Assembly (NCBI RefSeq): GCF_001305515.1
Contig: NZ_LJYW01000001.1
Span: forward strand, 2,159,387 to 2,223,386
Length of the DNA: 64,000 nt
Direction of reading: 5' to 3'
DNA from: Prosthecodimorpha hirschii
Lineage (GTDB): Bacteria > Pseudomonadota > Alphaproteobacteria > Rhizobiales > Ancalomicrobiaceae
Below the pieces are notes generated by a model. The model made no database searches and was not told the origin of the DNA. It saw nothing but the letters and a program-made list of their open reading frames with translations. The first letter of the stretch is position 1. Each line of letters begins with the position of its first letter. A program made the position numbers and the translations under genes. Positions 46,701 through 56,309 of the stretch are shown piece after piece.

Positions 46701-48299
46701 CTGCGCGGTCGCGCGGCCGATCCGGAGGCGGCATCGCCCGACCGGCGGACCGGCGACGCCGACGAGACGACCGTCGCGGTGCCGCGGCGCACCGACTTCA
46801 TCGCCGCGGCGCGCCGGGCCGCGCAGGCCGCCCAGCAGGCGGAGACGCTGCCGGTCGAGGAACCGTATGTCGAGCCGCAGCCCGGCCCGCAGGACGACGG
46901 CCCGGTGCCCGAGGACAATCCGCGCGGTCCGCTGGCGCGGATCGGCGCCGCCCTGCGCGGCCGGCGCCGTCCGCTGATGCTGGCGGCCGCGGCCGTGCTG
47001 CTCGCCGTCTTCGCCTTGCAGATGCTGCCTGGCCAGCGCCAGACCGAGACCGCCGGGACGGCCGCGAAGGCGCCGCAGGTGGCCGAACTCGGCAAGCCGG
47101 TGCGAGACCCCGCCGGGACCGCCGCCCCGTCCGCCACCCCGACGACCGGGGGCAGCCCGGTGGCCGGGGGTAGCCCGGTGGCCGGGGGCACCCCGGTGGC
47201 CGGCGGCTCGCCGCCAGCCCTCGTTGCGCCCTCCCAAACCGGCAGCGCCAGCCTGGCACCGCCGTCGACCCCGCCCGGCGGCTTCATCGACGCCCCGCGC
47301 CCGTCGATCGCACCGGGCGGCTTCGCAACGGCTCCGACGGTGACGCCCGAGGCGGGTGTGCAGCCGGTCCGCATCGCGGCCCCGCCGCCCTCGCTCGCCG
47401 CCGATCCGATCATCACCGGCGGCATCCAAAAGGCCATCGAGGACCAGGGCGGCACTGCCGCCCTCGAGCCGCCCGAGGCGATCGGCTCGTCCGCGCTGCG
47501 CAAGGCGGCCGCGGCGGGCGACGTCAAGGCGCAGTTCGAGGTCGGCATGCGCTATGCCGAAGGCCGCGGCGTGACCGCCGATCCGAAGGAAGCCGCGCTC
47601 TGGTATCAGCGCGCCGCCGACCGGGGCTTCCCGCCGGCCCAGTACCGGCTCGGCTCCGCCTACGAGAAGGGCCACATGGGCACGCGCGATCCGATCCAGG
47701 CGCGCCGCTGGTACCTGTCGGCGGCCGAGAAGGGCAATGTGCGCGCCATGCACAATCTCGGCGTGCTGTTCGCCAACGACCGCGACATGACCAATGCGGT
47801 GCCGTGGTTCCAGAAGGCGGCGGAATACGGCCTGCGCGACAGCCAGTTCAACCTCGGCATCATCTATGCGCTCGGCTCGGGCGTGAAGCAGGACCTCGCC
47901 GTCTCCTACAAATGGTTCGGCCTCTCGGCGCTGCAGGGCGACAAGGACGCCGAGAAGAAGCGCGACGAGGTGGCCGGCCATCTCGACAAGAGCAATCTCG
48001 CGGCCGCCAAGGCCGCCGTCGAGGTGTTCCGGGCCCGCCCGGCGGACCGGACCGCCAACGAGGAGGCGACGGTCTGGATCGAACCCGGCGCCCCGCAGGC
48101 GGGCCTCGGCCCGGCCGACACGATCCAGCGCGTCCAGGCGCTGCTGCAGTCCCGCGGCCTCTATGGCGGGGCGATCACCGGCACGCTCGACGACAAGACC
48201 CGGCAGGCGGTCAGAACCCAGCAGCGCAAGCTGAACATGAAGCCGACCGGCGAGCCCGACGAAGCCTTCCTGAGAGCCCTGCAGGGCAACGCGACCTGA
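43773..48299 (+). CDS. podJ: PodJ-like polar localisation factor
   Basis: 1508 residues from the ATG at 43773, which has GAGG in front; 43761 is an alternative. The N-terminus WSVRGIDDEARERALGEARR with LSVGEWLNSVI is the PodJ/rhizobial signature. An Ala/Pro-rich part (about 60-390) and long coiled coils (about 390-960) follow, then a membrane helix (LMLAAAAVLLAVFALQML, near 1068-1086), a Gly/Pro repeat linker, four Sel1-like repeats (about 1244-1400) and a peptidoglycan-binding domain (about 1448-1505). PodJ recruits polarity and division proteins at a cell pole in the cytoplasm and senses the wall through its periplasmic part. Confidence 0.9.
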   Translation: MTWSVRGIDDEARERALGEARRAGLSVGEWLNSVILDRRQDPSTAVPAGGTGSAAPASPMALEVERKLAELTERLQRLSATPPAGPRTTAPSAAIAAPVLPVQAAPSPMPAAAQAAVPAAAAGRAMDDPEAIARALARLIGTPRPEEPARTAAGRPAEMPYVTPDPVAHPPARAESAPSGGRGSPEGGDRTTGLLKTLESLDARLRNLRAAASSPETATQRGGEATTASSMATLSATAAPPAGRPESRIPAGAPATLEPAARPVPTARTETSVRPTMAAPAEPGALLSGRLDLLQSAIAEITARRQALAAETGSGAMERPGPQSIAVSAAPPIASAAPRLPEQSAPAPRTQAPLPHVPLPQAPQVQAPLGAAIPPMPSAAIPSMAEIERHFRALAERIDGLAARQDPVGPTDLLDEIRAFRADMERHGRHPTAADLSLVETIVGRVDALAATRIEPSLLDPLVLEIARLRDAIAQADPQPGFARLEAGLGHVVARVDDLGRHGVERDAADRAILSAIATELGALRSRLEDLPDAGEVAGLRALVASVAGQVETFGADAAEARRLAAGLEEIRQALGAFDAGGLVRLFDQRLTEITEKIAALESRPGPGIAPDRLEALIDELRAIRAGSGTAEALQAIEDQTFEVTRRLAAIEAAARRDDNAVITARIASLAEQLDRLGERTPDASQVAAIQTAIADLVERLDRAEAPRSGATPQFGAIEALLHRIDEQMAGLRPSHHLDMMEAFEARVTSLVDKLDRLELRPFAGLDPSALAREIAALRTEIARSVAQPPSAAIEARLNELGDRIDRARITVDERAMVLIEEQLGRLNRQIEESESRNSGLGAIEETLTRIQMILSEQQDLTVEAARQVAREALSEIAGVTEDRGTLAAVEALRAEMAALQNGMREHEAAAATTLRSVHDALAAVIQRLGAVEGRAASPPAAELLASLQTGLLRAEQSRAATEDARPLAVGSGKPGLRGRAADPEAASPDRRTGDADETTVAVPRRTDFIAAARRAAQAAQQAETLPVEEPYVEPQPGPQDDGPVPEDNPRGPLARIGAALRGRRRPLMLAAAAVLLAVFALQMLPGQRQTETAGTAAKAPQVAELGKPVRDPAGTAAPSATPTTGGSPVAGGSPVAGGTPVAGGSPPALVAPSQTGSASLAPPSTPPGGFIDAPRPSIAPGGFATAPTVTPEAGVQPVRIAAPPPSLAADPIITGGIQKAIEDQGGTAALEPPEAIGSSALRKAAAAGDVKAQFEVGMRYAEGRGVTADPKEAALWYQRAADRGFPPAQYRLGSAYEKGHMGTRDPIQARRWYLSAAEKGNVRAMHNLGVLFANDRDMTNAVPWFQKAAEYGLRDSQFNLGIIYALGSGVKQDLAVSYKWFGLSALQGDKDAEKKRDEVAGHLDKSNLAAAKAAVEVFRARPADRTANEEATVWIEPGAPQAGLGPADTIQRVQALLQSRGLYGGAITGTLDDKTRQAVRTQQRKLNMKPTGEPDEAFLRALQGNAT
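47148..47219 (+). repeat. Four 18-bp tandem units inside podJ
   Basis: Units at 47148, 47166, 47184 and 47202; the first three are nearly identical and encode GGSPVA-type hexapeptides just after the membrane helix. As 18 is a multiple of three, copy-number change keeps the frame and would only lengthen or shorten the periplasmic linker. Confidence 0.9.
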
Positions 48300-48318
48300 T
48301 TCGGGCCGCGGCCTCCGG

Positions 48319-49695
48319 TCAGCGCGCCCCGAAGGTTTCGGCGGCGCGCCGACGGCTGATCCAGCCGAGCGACAGGCCGCGCACGCCGAGGAAGATCAGG
48401 AGGGCCAGCCAGAGCCCGTGATTGCCGAAGGCGGGCATCAGCAGTGCCCAGGCCGCCAGATAGACGACCAGCGATACGAGCATCATGTTGCGCATGTCGC
48501 GCGACCAGGTGGCGCCGATGAAGACGCCGTCCATCTGGAAGGCCAGCACGCCGGCGAGCGGCGTCAGCGCGGCCCAGACGAGATAGAGCCGCGCCGTTTC
48601 CGCCACCGCGGTCGCCGAGGTCATCAAGGCCAGCAGCGCCGGACCGGCCGCCCAGAGCGTGGCGCTGACCAGGCCGGCGAGGGCGAAGCCCCAGATGGCC
48701 GTCAGAATCAGGGCGCGATCGTAGATGTCGCGCCGGCGGGCGCCGACGGCGCGGCCGACGAAGGTCTCGGCGGCAGCCGCGAACCCGTCCAGGAAGTAGC
48801 CGCCGAACAGGAAGAACTTCTCCAGGATGGCGTTGGCGGCCAGCACCAGGTCGCCCTGCAGCGCGCTCTGCCGGGTGAAGAAGGCGAAGGCGGCGAGCAG
48901 CACGAAGGACCGGATCATGATGTCGCGGTTGGTGCCGAGCATGGCGAGGACGGCGGGACGGTCGATCACGCGCGCCCAGCCCGGCCAGGCCGAGCGGTCC
49001 CGGGTCCGGGCCAGCAGGGCGAGCCCGAGCGCGAGCGTGACCGCATCGGCGGCGACCGCCGCCCAGGCCGCACCGGCCACGCCCCAGCCGGCCCCGAGCA
49101 CCAGTCCGACCGCCGCCGCCACGTTGACGCCGTTGAGCACCGTCTGCAGCACGAGCCCGGCGCCGGCCCGGCCGAGACCGAGCAGCCAGCCGAACAGCGC
49201 GAAATTGGCCAGCACCAGCGGGGCGCCGAGGAGGCGGATCAGCACATAGGTGGCCATCGCCTCCATGACCGCCGGGCTGCCGCCGAAGACGGCGCGTCCG
49301 GCCAGCGCGGCCGCCGGGGCCGCCAGCATCATCAGGAGGCCGGCGAGACCGGCGAGGACCAGCGCGCGCATGAGCGTCGCCAGCATTTCCGGCCGATCGC
49401 CGCGGCCGACCGCCTGCGCGGTCAGGCCCGTCGTGCCGGATCGGAGGAAGTTGAAGGTGGTGAAGCCGACATCGCAGATCACCGAGCCGATCGCCACGCC
49501 GCCGATCAGGGCGGGCTCGCCGAGGCGGCCGACCACCGCCATGTCGACCAGGCCGACCAGCGGCGTGGTCATGTAGCCGAGCGTCATCGGCACCGCGATG
49601 GCGAGAACGGCGCGATGGTCGGGCGCCCGCAAGTCCGGTTGCCCGAAGTCGGGCGGCCTGAACTCGGGCGGATGGGGGATGGCGCTGGACGTCAT
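48319..49695 (-). CDS. MATE-family efflux transporter (DinF-like)
   Basis: 458 residues with 12 membrane helices in two halves. Family segments include PMTLGYMTTPLVGLVDMAVV, the repeated second-half equivalents, and the GLTAQAVGRGDR loop. It exports cationic or other compounds in exchange for Na+ or H+. The start at 49695 (MTSSAIPHP) lies just before a short polar tail and the first helix. It ends 20 bp from the podJ stop in convergent orientation and is divergent from the deacetylase gene. Confidence 0.9.
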   Translation of the reverse strand: MTSSAIPHPPEFRPPDFGQPDLRAPDHRAVLAIAVPMTLGYMTTPLVGLVDMAVVGRLGEPALIGGVAIGSVICDVGFTTFNFLRSGTTGLTAQAVGRGDRPEMLATLMRALVLAGLAGLLMMLAAPAAALAGRAVFGGSPAVMEAMATYVLIRLLGAPLVLANFALFGWLLGLGRAGAGLVLQTVLNGVNVAAAVGLVLGAGWGVAGAAWAAVAADAVTLALGLALLARTRDRSAWPGWARVIDRPAVLAMLGTNRDIMIRSFVLLAAFAFFTRQSALQGDLVLAANAILEKFFLFGGYFLDGFAAAAETFVGRAVGARRRDIYDRALILTAIWGFALAGLVSATLWAAGPALLALMTSATAVAETARLYLVWAALTPLAGVLAFQMDGVFIGATWSRDMRNMMLVSLVVYLAAWALLMPAFGNHGLWLALLIFLGVRGLSLGWISRRRAAETFGAR

Positions 49696-49849
49696 GGCGG
49701 CGACCTTTGCGGCAGGTCCGTCGATCCGGCAAGCCCCGGCCGCCTCATGGCTGGATGCCACCGATGCGTCGCCGGCCGGCCGGAAAGGCTGTCCGGCCTT
49801 TCCGGCCGGGACCGTTCCGCCGGCGCGCCGCGAGCGATAGACTCGCGCC

Positions 49850-50749
49850 ATGCTGCCGATCGTGCACAATCCCCACTACGACGCGGACTTTCCGCCGAGC
49901 CACCGCTTCCCGATGGCCAAGTTCCGGCGCATCGCCGAGATCCTGGTCGAGGACGGACTGGCGGCGGCCGGCGCGTTCCACGTTCCGGCCGAGGCGCCGG
50001 CCGGCTGGATCGGGCTCGCCCATGATCCGGCCTATGTCGACCAGGTCTTCGGCGCCGCCGTGCCCGACCGGGTCGCGCGCGAGATCGGCTTCGCCATGAC
50101 GCCGCGTGTCGCCCGGCGCGCGCGCACGGCTTCGGCCGGCACCGTCATGACCGGCCGGCTCGCGCTCGAACACGGGCTCGCCTGCAACACGGCCGGCGGC
50201 AGCCACCACGCCCGGCGCGAGCAGGGCTCCGGATTCTGCGTCTTCAACGACGTCGCGGTCGCGATCCGCGTGCTCCAGGCCGACGGCCTGATCGGGCGCG
50301 CGCTGGTGGTCGATCTCGACGTGCACCAGGGCGACGGCACCGCGGCGATCTTCGCCGGCGACGACGCCGTCTTCACGCTGTCGATGCATGCCGAGCGCAA
50401 CTTCCCGGCCCGCAAGGTTCCGTCCGATCTCGATATCGCCCTCGCCGACGACACCTCCGACGAGGCCTATCTGGCGGCCCTGGCGGCGATCCTGCCGGAT
50501 GCGATCGACCGGCACCGGCCGGACATCGTCTTCTACAATGCCGGCGTCGACCCGCATGTCGAGGATCGGCTCGGCCGGCTGGCGCTGTCCGACGCGGGCC
50601 TCGCCGAGCGCGACCGGCGGGTGATCGGGACCGTGCGCGATCGGGAACTGCCGCTCGCCTGCGTGCTCGGCGGCGGCTATCAGGACGATATCGACCGGCT
50701 GGCGCGCCGGCACACCATCATCCACCGCGTCGCACGCGGCTTCGTCTGA
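49850..50749 (+). CDS. HDAC-family (AcuC-like) deacetylase
   Basis: 299 residues with all catalytic parts of class II-type histone deacetylase-like enzymes: the histidine pair in [11 protein letters not shown] (H119, H120), [11 protein letters not shown], zinc ligands D157 and H159 in [12 protein letters not shown], and YNAGVDPH. Bacterial members deacetylate small amines (acetylpolyamines) or acetyl-lysine. The sequence does not decide the substrate. It is divergent from the MATE gene. Confidence 0.92.
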   Translation: MLPIVHNPHYDADFPPSHRFPMAKFRRIAEILVEDGLAAAGAFHVPAEAPAGWIGLAHDPAYVDQVFGAAVPDRVAREIGFAMTPRVARRARTASAGTVMTGRLALEHGLACNTAGGSHHARREQGSGFCVFNDVAVAIRVLQADGLIGRALVVDLDVHQGDGTAAIFAGDDAVFTLSMHAERNFPARKVPSDLDIALADDTSDEAYLAALAAILPDAIDRHRPDIVFYNAGVDPHVEDRLGRLALSDAGLAERDRRVIGTVRDRELPLACVLGGGYQDDIDRLARRHTIIHRVARGFV

Positions 50750-50772
50750 TCGCCGGCGCGGGGGCGCTCCGG

Positions 50773-51072
50773 CTAGACGGGTCCGGTGCGGCGGTCGGTG
50801 CGGGCTCGACGCAGTCCGCCCCAAGTCCCGAAGGCGACCAGCACGACAAGGCCGAGCAGCGCATAGGGGGCGCTCAGTGTCATGGCCAGGAAGGTCGCGA
50901 TCTCATAGTGGATGTCGCCGCCGAGTTGGACCAGGCTGCGCGGGAAGGCTAGGATCGCACCGCCGATCGTCTGCTTCAGATCGAGCCCGGCCGATTCCGA
51001 GACGATCCGGGCGAGCCCGATCGAGACCGCCAGGAACAGGATGTTTCGGAAGGAGCTCTTCTTCTCCGACAT
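50773..51072 (-). CDS. Small membrane protein, unknown
   Basis: 99 residues with two hydrophobic helices (NILFLAVSIGLARIV and APYALLGLVVLVAFGTWGG) and basic ends. I recognise no family with certainty. It lies 9 bp downstream of the DUF6460-like gene on the same strand and is probably co-transcribed with it. Confidence 0.65.
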   Translation of the reverse strand: MSEKKSSFRNILFLAVSIGLARIVSESAGLDLKQTIGGAILAFPRSLVQLGGDIHYEIATFLAMTLSAPYALLGLVVLVAFGTWGGLRRARTDRRTGPV

Positions 51073-51081
51073 GGCGGCGGA

Positions 51082-51369
51082 TCAGCGCGGGCCGCGGCCG
51101 ACCGCGAGCAGCCGCGAAATGAGCCAGATCGGCACGACCACGATGGCGCCCCAGATCAGATATTGGCCGACCGACCGGAAGGCCCCGAGACCGAGCCGCG
51201 AGATCGCGTCGATCAGGCCTTCGACGGCGTCGATCACGCCCTGCACCAGCCGCATCGGATGCAGGCCGAGCGTGGCCAGGACGAAGCCGACCACGATCGA
51301 CAGGAAGGCCAGCCATAGCAGCGTCCTCAGCGGCGGGCCGCCGAGAAAGCGTTCAATCGGGTTTGCCAT
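51082..51369 (-). CDS. DUF6460-like small membrane protein
   Basis: 95 residues. The N-terminal NPIERFLGGPPLRTLLWLAF, a first helix ending GFVLATLGLHPM, an amphipathic middle and a second helix (YLIWGAIVVVPIWLISRLL) match DUF6460 proteins as I remember them. They are common and uncharacterised in Hyphomicrobiales. Placed ahead of another small membrane protein gene. Confidence 0.7.
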   Translation of the reverse strand: MANPIERFLGGPPLRTLLWLAFLSIVVGFVLATLGLHPMRLVQGVIDAVEGLIDAISRLGLGAFRSVGQYLIWGAIVVVPIWLISRLLAVGRGPR

Positions 51370-51532
51370 GTCGTGCCTCCGGAGATTTCAGACGGAGGCA
51401 TAGCACGCGCGTTCGGGGCGGGTCGAGGCGCCCGGTTCGGGGCCGTCCGGCCGTCGGGCGACACAACAGTTCGCAGAAGATGGGCGGCAGCGGCGGCGGG
51501 GCGTTCGGCCGCCGCCGCTGCCCGACTGCCGG

Positions 51533-52222
51533 TCAGTCGGCCGAGAGCAGGCCGGTGCGCGAGACGATGCCGGCGAGCGCGCCGCCGATCAGCGGGGCGA
51601 CGATGTAGAGCCAGAGCTGGCCGAGCGCCCCGGCGCCGGCGAACAGGGCCGGGCCGAAGGCGCGGGCCGGATTGAGCGAATTGCCCGAGACCGGGATGAA
51701 GGCCATGTGCAGGATGGCCAGCGTCAGGCCGATCACCAGCCCGGCCAGAATGGTCGTGTGCTTCGGATGGGTGACGCCGAGGATCACGGTGACGAACACG
51801 AAGGTTGCCACCACCTCGATCAGGAAGGCGGAGGTCATCGAGAAGCCCTTGACCGGATCCCAGCCGTTCTGTCCGAAGCCGAGCGTGGCGACGTCGTAGC
51901 CGCCGGCCTTGCCGGAGACGGCCAGCAGCAGGACCACCGAGGCCAGCGTCGCGCCGACCAGCTGCGCGATGATGTAGGGGATCACGTCCGCGACGGACAT
52001 GCGGCCGGCCAGGAAGGCACCGACCGTCACCGCCGGGTTGAGATGGGCTCCGGAGACCGGGCCGATCGCATAGGCGGCCGCCGTGACGGCGAGACCGAAG
52101 CACAGCCCGATGCCGACCTGACCGAGCGGCAGGGCGCCGCCGAGGCCGCCGGCCACCACCGAACCGACGCCGATGAAGACCAGAATGAATGTGCCGACCA
52201 CTTCGGCGATATACTTTTTCAT
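51533..52222 (-). CDS. aqpZ: Aquaporin Z
   Basis: 229 residues with six membrane helices and two NPA boxes (SGAHLNPAVTVG, N62; SGNSLNPARAFG, N185). The residues around the pore fit AqpZ-type water channels rather than the glycerol channel GlpF (the second box is NPAR, followed by FGPALF). MKKYIAEVVGTFILVFIGVG is the typical start. It is transcribed alone. Confidence 0.95.
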   Translation of the reverse strand: MKKYIAEVVGTFILVFIGVGSVVAGGLGGALPLGQVGIGLCFGLAVTAAAYAIGPVSGAHLNPAVTVGAFLAGRMSVADVIPYIIAQLVGATLASVVLLLAVSGKAGGYDVATLGFGQNGWDPVKGFSMTSAFLIEVVATFVFVTVILGVTHPKHTTILAGLVIGLTLAILHMAFIPVSGNSLNPARAFGPALFAGAGALGQLWLYIVAPLIGGALAGIVSRTGLLSAD

Positions 52223-52367
52223 GGTTGAAGTTCCCCAGCTGAACCGGCTCCGCTGGAACCGGGGCGACGATACTCAACCAAGTTTCTGCATGCGTGCAAT
52301 CCCGGATCGCGGGGAAGCGCCGCCGGTGGCGGCATTTCCCCGGATATGGGAGCCATGCGCCGCCGCT

Positions 52368-54059
52368 TCACGCCACTTTGGTCGCCAGGGTGCCGGCCAG
52401 GGCCTTGCCGATGAGGGTTCGGGTCTCCGCAACGCCGTAAAGCGCCACGAAGGACCCGAATCGGGGACCGCGCTCCTGGCCGATCAGCACCTGGTAGAGG
52501 CTGGCGAAGAATTCCTGCGACACGCCGGGCCGGCCGTCCGGGCCGAGCTTCTTGGTGTCGGGGAAATGGCTGCGGCCGACATCGTAGACCGCCGCCTGGA
52601 TGGCATCGCCGTCCGGCACCGCCGGCAGCGCGCCGAGCGCGGCATCGAGGGCTTCCAGGGCCGCCCGCTCGGTCGCGGTCGGCGCGCGGAACACCTTGCC
52701 GGGCTTCACGAAATCGTGGAAGTAGCGGATCGCGTAGCCGACCAGCCGGTCGAGCTCCGGGTTGCTCGCCGGCGAGGCGCCCGGCGCGTAGCGCGACAGG
52801 AAGCCCCACAGCACGGCGCGATCCTCGGCATTCGAGGCCGAGACCAGATTGAGCAGCATCGTGAAGGAGATCGAGCTCGACGGGGCATTGCCGGCCGCGC
52901 CGCCGATCCGCTCCGGTTCCGGCGGCAGGCCGGAATGGATGTGCCAGACCGGATTGCCGAGCTGCTGCTCGAGCGGCTGGCGGCGATAGGCCTCCAGGAA
53001 CTGGGCATACTCGTCGACATTCTTCGGGATCACGTCGAAATAGAGCCGCTTGGCCGCCTTCGGCTCGCGGAACATGAACAGCGACAGGCTTTCCGGCGAG
53101 GCATAGGACAGCCATTCGTCGATGGTCAGGCCGTTGCCCTTGGACTTGGAGATTTTCTGGCCCTGGTCGTCGAGGAAGAGCTCGTAGTTGAAGCCCTCCG
53201 GCGGACGCTCGCCGAGCACGCGGCAGATCTGGCCGGAGATGCGGACATTGTCGATATGGTCCTTGCCGGACATCTCGTAGTCGACGCCGAGCGCCGCCCA
53301 GCGCAAGGCCCAGTCGGGCTTCCACTGCGCCTTGGCGCCGCCGCCGGTGACCGGCGTCTCGAAGCGCTCGCCCGTATCCGGATCGGTCCACACGACGGTG
53401 CCGCGCGCGACGTTGCGCTCCTCGATCGGCACCTGCATGACCACGCCGGTCTTCGGATGCACCGGCAGGAAGGGCGCGTAGGTGCGCCGCCGCTCCTCGC
53501 GCAGCGTCGGCAGCATGATCGCCATCACGTCGTCGTAGCGCTCCAGCATGACGAGCAGCTTCTCGTCGAGCCGGCCGGCCGCGTAGTAGTCGGTGGCGCT
53601 GGCAAATTCGTAGGTGAAGCCGAAGGCATCCAGGAAGCCGCGCAGGCGGGCATTGTTGTGATGGCCGAAGCTGTCATGGGTGCCGAACGGGTCGGGCACG
53701 CGGGTCAGCGGCTTGCCGAGATGGCCGCGCAGCAGATCCTGGTTCGGCACGTTGTCGGGCACCTTGCGCATGCCGTCCATGTCGTCGGAGAAGCACAGGA
53801 GCCGGGTCGGCACCCGGTCGCCGGTCAGCACCCGGAAGGCATGCAGCACCATGGTGGTGCGCGCCACCTCGCCGAAGGTGCCGATATGCGGCAGGCCCGA
53901 CGGCCCGTAGCCGGTCTCGAACAGCACCTCGCCCTTGCCGGTCTTCTCCAGGCGGGCGACGATCTTGCGCGCCTCCTCGAAGGGCCAGGCCTTGGATTTC
54001 GCCGCCGCCTCGATCAGGGCCGGGGTGAGATCGAGGGCGAGCGGGCGCGGGGCGGTCAT
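52368..54059 (-). CDS. lysK: Class I lysyl-tRNA synthetase
   Basis: 563 residues. The class I signatures are present: HIGH-like PHIGT (57-61) and KMSKS-like KISKSKG near residue 300. The N-terminal [20 protein letters not shown] and the zinc-free body match class I LysRS, found in archaea and most alphaproteobacteria, in place of class II LysS. It charges tRNA(Lys). The ATG at 54059 is the normal start. Confidence 0.96.
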   Translation of the reverse strand: MTAPRPLALDLTPALIEAAAKSKAWPFEEARKIVARLEKTGKGEVLFETGYGPSGLPHIGTFGEVARTTMVLHAFRVLTGDRVPTRLLCFSDDMDGMRKVPDNVPNQDLLRGHLGKPLTRVPDPFGTHDSFGHHNNARLRGFLDAFGFTYEFASATDYYAAGRLDEKLLVMLERYDDVMAIMLPTLREERRRTYAPFLPVHPKTGVVMQVPIEERNVARGTVVWTDPDTGERFETPVTGGGAKAQWKPDWALRWAALGVDYEMSGKDHIDNVRISGQICRVLGERPPEGFNYELFLDDQGQKISKSKGNGLTIDEWLSYASPESLSLFMFREPKAAKRLYFDVIPKNVDEYAQFLEAYRRQPLEQQLGNPVWHIHSGLPPEPERIGGAAGNAPSSSISFTMLLNLVSASNAEDRAVLWGFLSRYAPGASPASNPELDRLVGYAIRYFHDFVKPGKVFRAPTATERAALEALDAALGALPAVPDGDAIQAAVYDVGRSHFPDTKKLGPDGRPGVSQEFFASLYQVLIGQERGPRFGSFVALYGVAETRTLIGKALAGTLATKVA

Positions 54060-54359
54060 GGCAACGGCTTCCTGTGGATGGGGCGGGCCGACGGCGTCGG
54101 ACCACGCAGGACGGCGCCGGCGCTCCGGCTCCGGCAGGCGGCCTGTCGGTGCGAAGCGCAGCGCTGGTTGGCTGAAACACGGGCCGCTCGGCTGTGGAGC
54201 GCGGCTGCGGACCGGCCGTTTCGGCGGCGAAGACCCGCCCCCGAGACGCGCGCGACACTAAGGTCGGCCTCCGGACACGTCAATCACGCCGGCCCTTGCG
54301 GCTCGGCGCCGCCGGACCTAGCTTCCGGCCGCCGCCGGACCCTCGGCGCCCGAGAGGAC

Positions 54360-54776
54360 ATGATGACAGACCAGCCGACCATCCAGGAAGCCCTCGTCCA
54401 TGTGATGATGACGACATGCGTCGCCGATCGCGACATGGCGCATGTCGAACTGACCGCCATCCGCATGCTGGTCGATCGCCTGCCCGTCTTCGCCGGCTTC
54501 GACATCGCCCGCCTGGTGCCGATCGCCGAATCCACCGCGCGCACCCTGGCCGAGGAGAACGGGCTCGACGTGATCATCGAGATGGCCAAGGCGGCGCTGC
54601 CAGCCCGGCTCTACGAGACCGCCTATGCGCTCGCCGTCGAGGTCGCCGCCGCCGACGTGGTCGCCCGCCAGGAAGAGCTGCACCTCCTGGAAATGCTGCG
54701 CGATGCGCTCGAAGTCCCCACGCTCGCCGCTGCCGCGATCGAACACAGCGCCCGCGTCCGCTACCGCCGGCTCTGA
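54360..54776 (+). CDS. TerB-like tellurite resistance domain protein
   Basis: 138 residues, all alpha-helical. TIQEALVHVMMTTCVADRDM and ELTAIRMLVDRLPVFAGFD, with acidic residues at spaced helix ends, resemble the TerB metal-binding-like fold; AADVVARQEELHLLEMLRDA is the typical second half. GAGAGGAC precedes the tandem ATGs at 54360 and 54363. No other ter genes are nearby, so tellurite resistance should not be assumed. Confidence 0.8.
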   Translation: MMTDQPTIQEALVHVMMTTCVADRDMAHVELTAIRMLVDRLPVFAGFDIARLVPIAESTARTLAEENGLDVIIEMAKAALPARLYETAYALAVEVAAADVVARQEELHLLEMLRDALEVPTLAAAAIEHSARVRYRRL

Positions 54777-54789
54777 GGGCGGGAGCGGG

Positions 54790-55720
54790 TCGTCGGGGAT
54801 TGCGGTTTCGGGGGGGCGTTGGGCGGCCCGTCGCGAAACGGCCGCAGATCGGTCGAGGCATCCCTGAGAGGGTGCAGGATGGGTGCCATCTCGCGGCCCC
54901 CCCTCAGATGCCGCAGGCTGGAAACAGATCTCTCATCGGATCCCCGGCCGGAGCGCGAGCGGAGAGCCGGGGCCTACTCTCGTTTCCACTTGCCGCAATA
55001 CTCAGAATTTGCTCGCGATTTTGACGCCGCCGTGGGCCGATTGGGTCCCGGATCGGCGGCCCTTCGGGCCTTGTCCGGGATTGCGGTTTCGGGGAGTGTT
55101 GCGAGGGACGGGAGGCCGTGGGAGGGTTGTATCGCTTCCGAGATATCCCTGGAATACTGCGGGAGGATGGCACATCTCTCGACGCATCCGCCCAGATGTC
55201 GCGGGATGGAAACAGATCTCCCAACGTATCCCCGGCCGTAGCGCCAGCGGAGAGCCGGGGCCTACTCTCGTTTCCACTTGCCGCAATGCTCTGACTTCGC
55301 CCGCAATCTTGACGCCGCTGCGGGGCGAGTAGGTCCCGGATCGGCGGCCCTTCGGGCCTTGTCCGGGATTGCGGTTTCGGGGGGATGGCCGGGGTGAAAT
55401 GCCACGAGGCGGCCGCGGGGTGCCGCGATGCATCACCCGGATGTCGCGGAGCGGTGAGAAATCTCTCGGCGCATCCGTGAGAACGTGCAGGATGGGTGCA
55501 CATCTCGCCGCGCATCCACCCAGCACCCAGATTACGCGGAATGGAAACACATCTCTCATCGCATCCCCGGCCGCAGCGCCAGCGGAGAGCCGGGGCCTAC
55601 TCGCCTCCCGACCTGCCGCAATGCTCCGATTTTCCTCGCGATCTTGACGCCGCTGCAGGGCGAGTAGGTCCCGGATCGGCGGCCCTTCGGGCCTTGTCCG
55701 GGATTGCGGTTTCGAGGGGG
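54790..55720 (+). repeat. Mosaic repeat array 1
   Basis: Three long copies of a unit plus fragments fill most of the 1164-bp gap 54777-55940. Each copy ends in a 33-bp palindrome (55047-55079, 55335-55367, 55670-55702) with outer CCCGGA/TCCGGG and inner GGCCC/GGGCC arms, followed by GATTGCGGTTTCG. A conserved block precedes it (CCCCGGCCG..., GCGGAGAGCCGGGGCCTACT, TTGACGCCGC). Further upstream are GAAACAGATCTCTCAT-like modules. A tail fragment stands at 54793. All copies have the same orientation. Short peptides read across them are not genes. Confidence 0.9.
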
Positions 55721-55940
55721 ATGGCGGGGGGAAATCCGCTGAGGGATGGCGTCCTTCGGATCGCTCGGGCGCTCCGCTCACGGTCTCGTGATCGGCGGCC
55801 TGACACCTGAACGGTTTCTGAACCGGGCGTTCGGGTCGGGTGCATGGGCGGGGGTCTAGTCTCAAATCATCGAACGACGGGGCCTGACCCGCCCCACCCC
55901 CTGAGAGCCCAGACTGAATTTCGACTTCACGGAGCCCGCC

Positions 55941-56231
55941 ATGTTCGCCAAGATCGCTGCCGCCACCCTCGCCGTCGCCCTCGTTGCCGGCGCCTCCGTT
56001 TCCACCGCCTCGCAGGCCGAAGCCAAGGGAGGCGCCTTCGTGGCCGGCCTCGTCGGCGGCGCCATCATCGGCGGTGCGCTGGCCTCGCAGGCCTATGCGC
56101 CGGGCTACTACGCCCCCGGCTACTACGCCCCGGCCCCGGTCTATGCGGCCCCGGTCTATGCCCCGAACTGCTACAAGGTCTGGGCCTACGACTCCTGGGG
56201 CAACCCCTACAAGACCAAGGTCTGCAACTGA
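55941..56231 (+). CDS. Small exported Gly/Tyr-rich protein
   Basis: 96 residues: signal peptide (FAKIAAATLAVALVAGASVS, cleavage near AEAKG), a glycine-rich hydrophobic segment (FVAGLVGGAIIGGALAS), a Tyr/Pro-rich repeat (APGYYAPGYYAPAPVYAAPV) and a C-terminal part with two cysteines (NCYKVWAYDSWGN... KVCN). GGAG stands before the ATG. The same layout recurs in the protein at 61318. Function unknown; probably cell-envelope. Confidence 0.8.
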   Translation: MFAKIAAATLAVALVAGASVSTASQAEAKGGAFVAGLVGGAIIGGALASQAYAPGYYAPGYYAPAPVYAAPVYAPNCYKVWAYDSWGNPYKTKVCN

Positions 56232-56309
56232 GCGACCTGCGGTCACGCACCGACGACCCCGCTTCCCCTGTACTTGCTCCCCTCCCCTTCCTCCCCAAGT
56301 CCACCTTCA

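Noticed and set aside
43458-47981. A 1507-codon minus-strand open frame opposite podJ
   Set aside because: Same GC-shadow effect; it shows no domain, while the plus strand has clear PodJ, Sel1 and peptidoglycan-binding motifs.
52173-54776. A long plus-strand frame antisense to lysK
   Set aside because: lysK on the minus strand has HIGH and KMSKS motifs; the other frame is a composition shadow.
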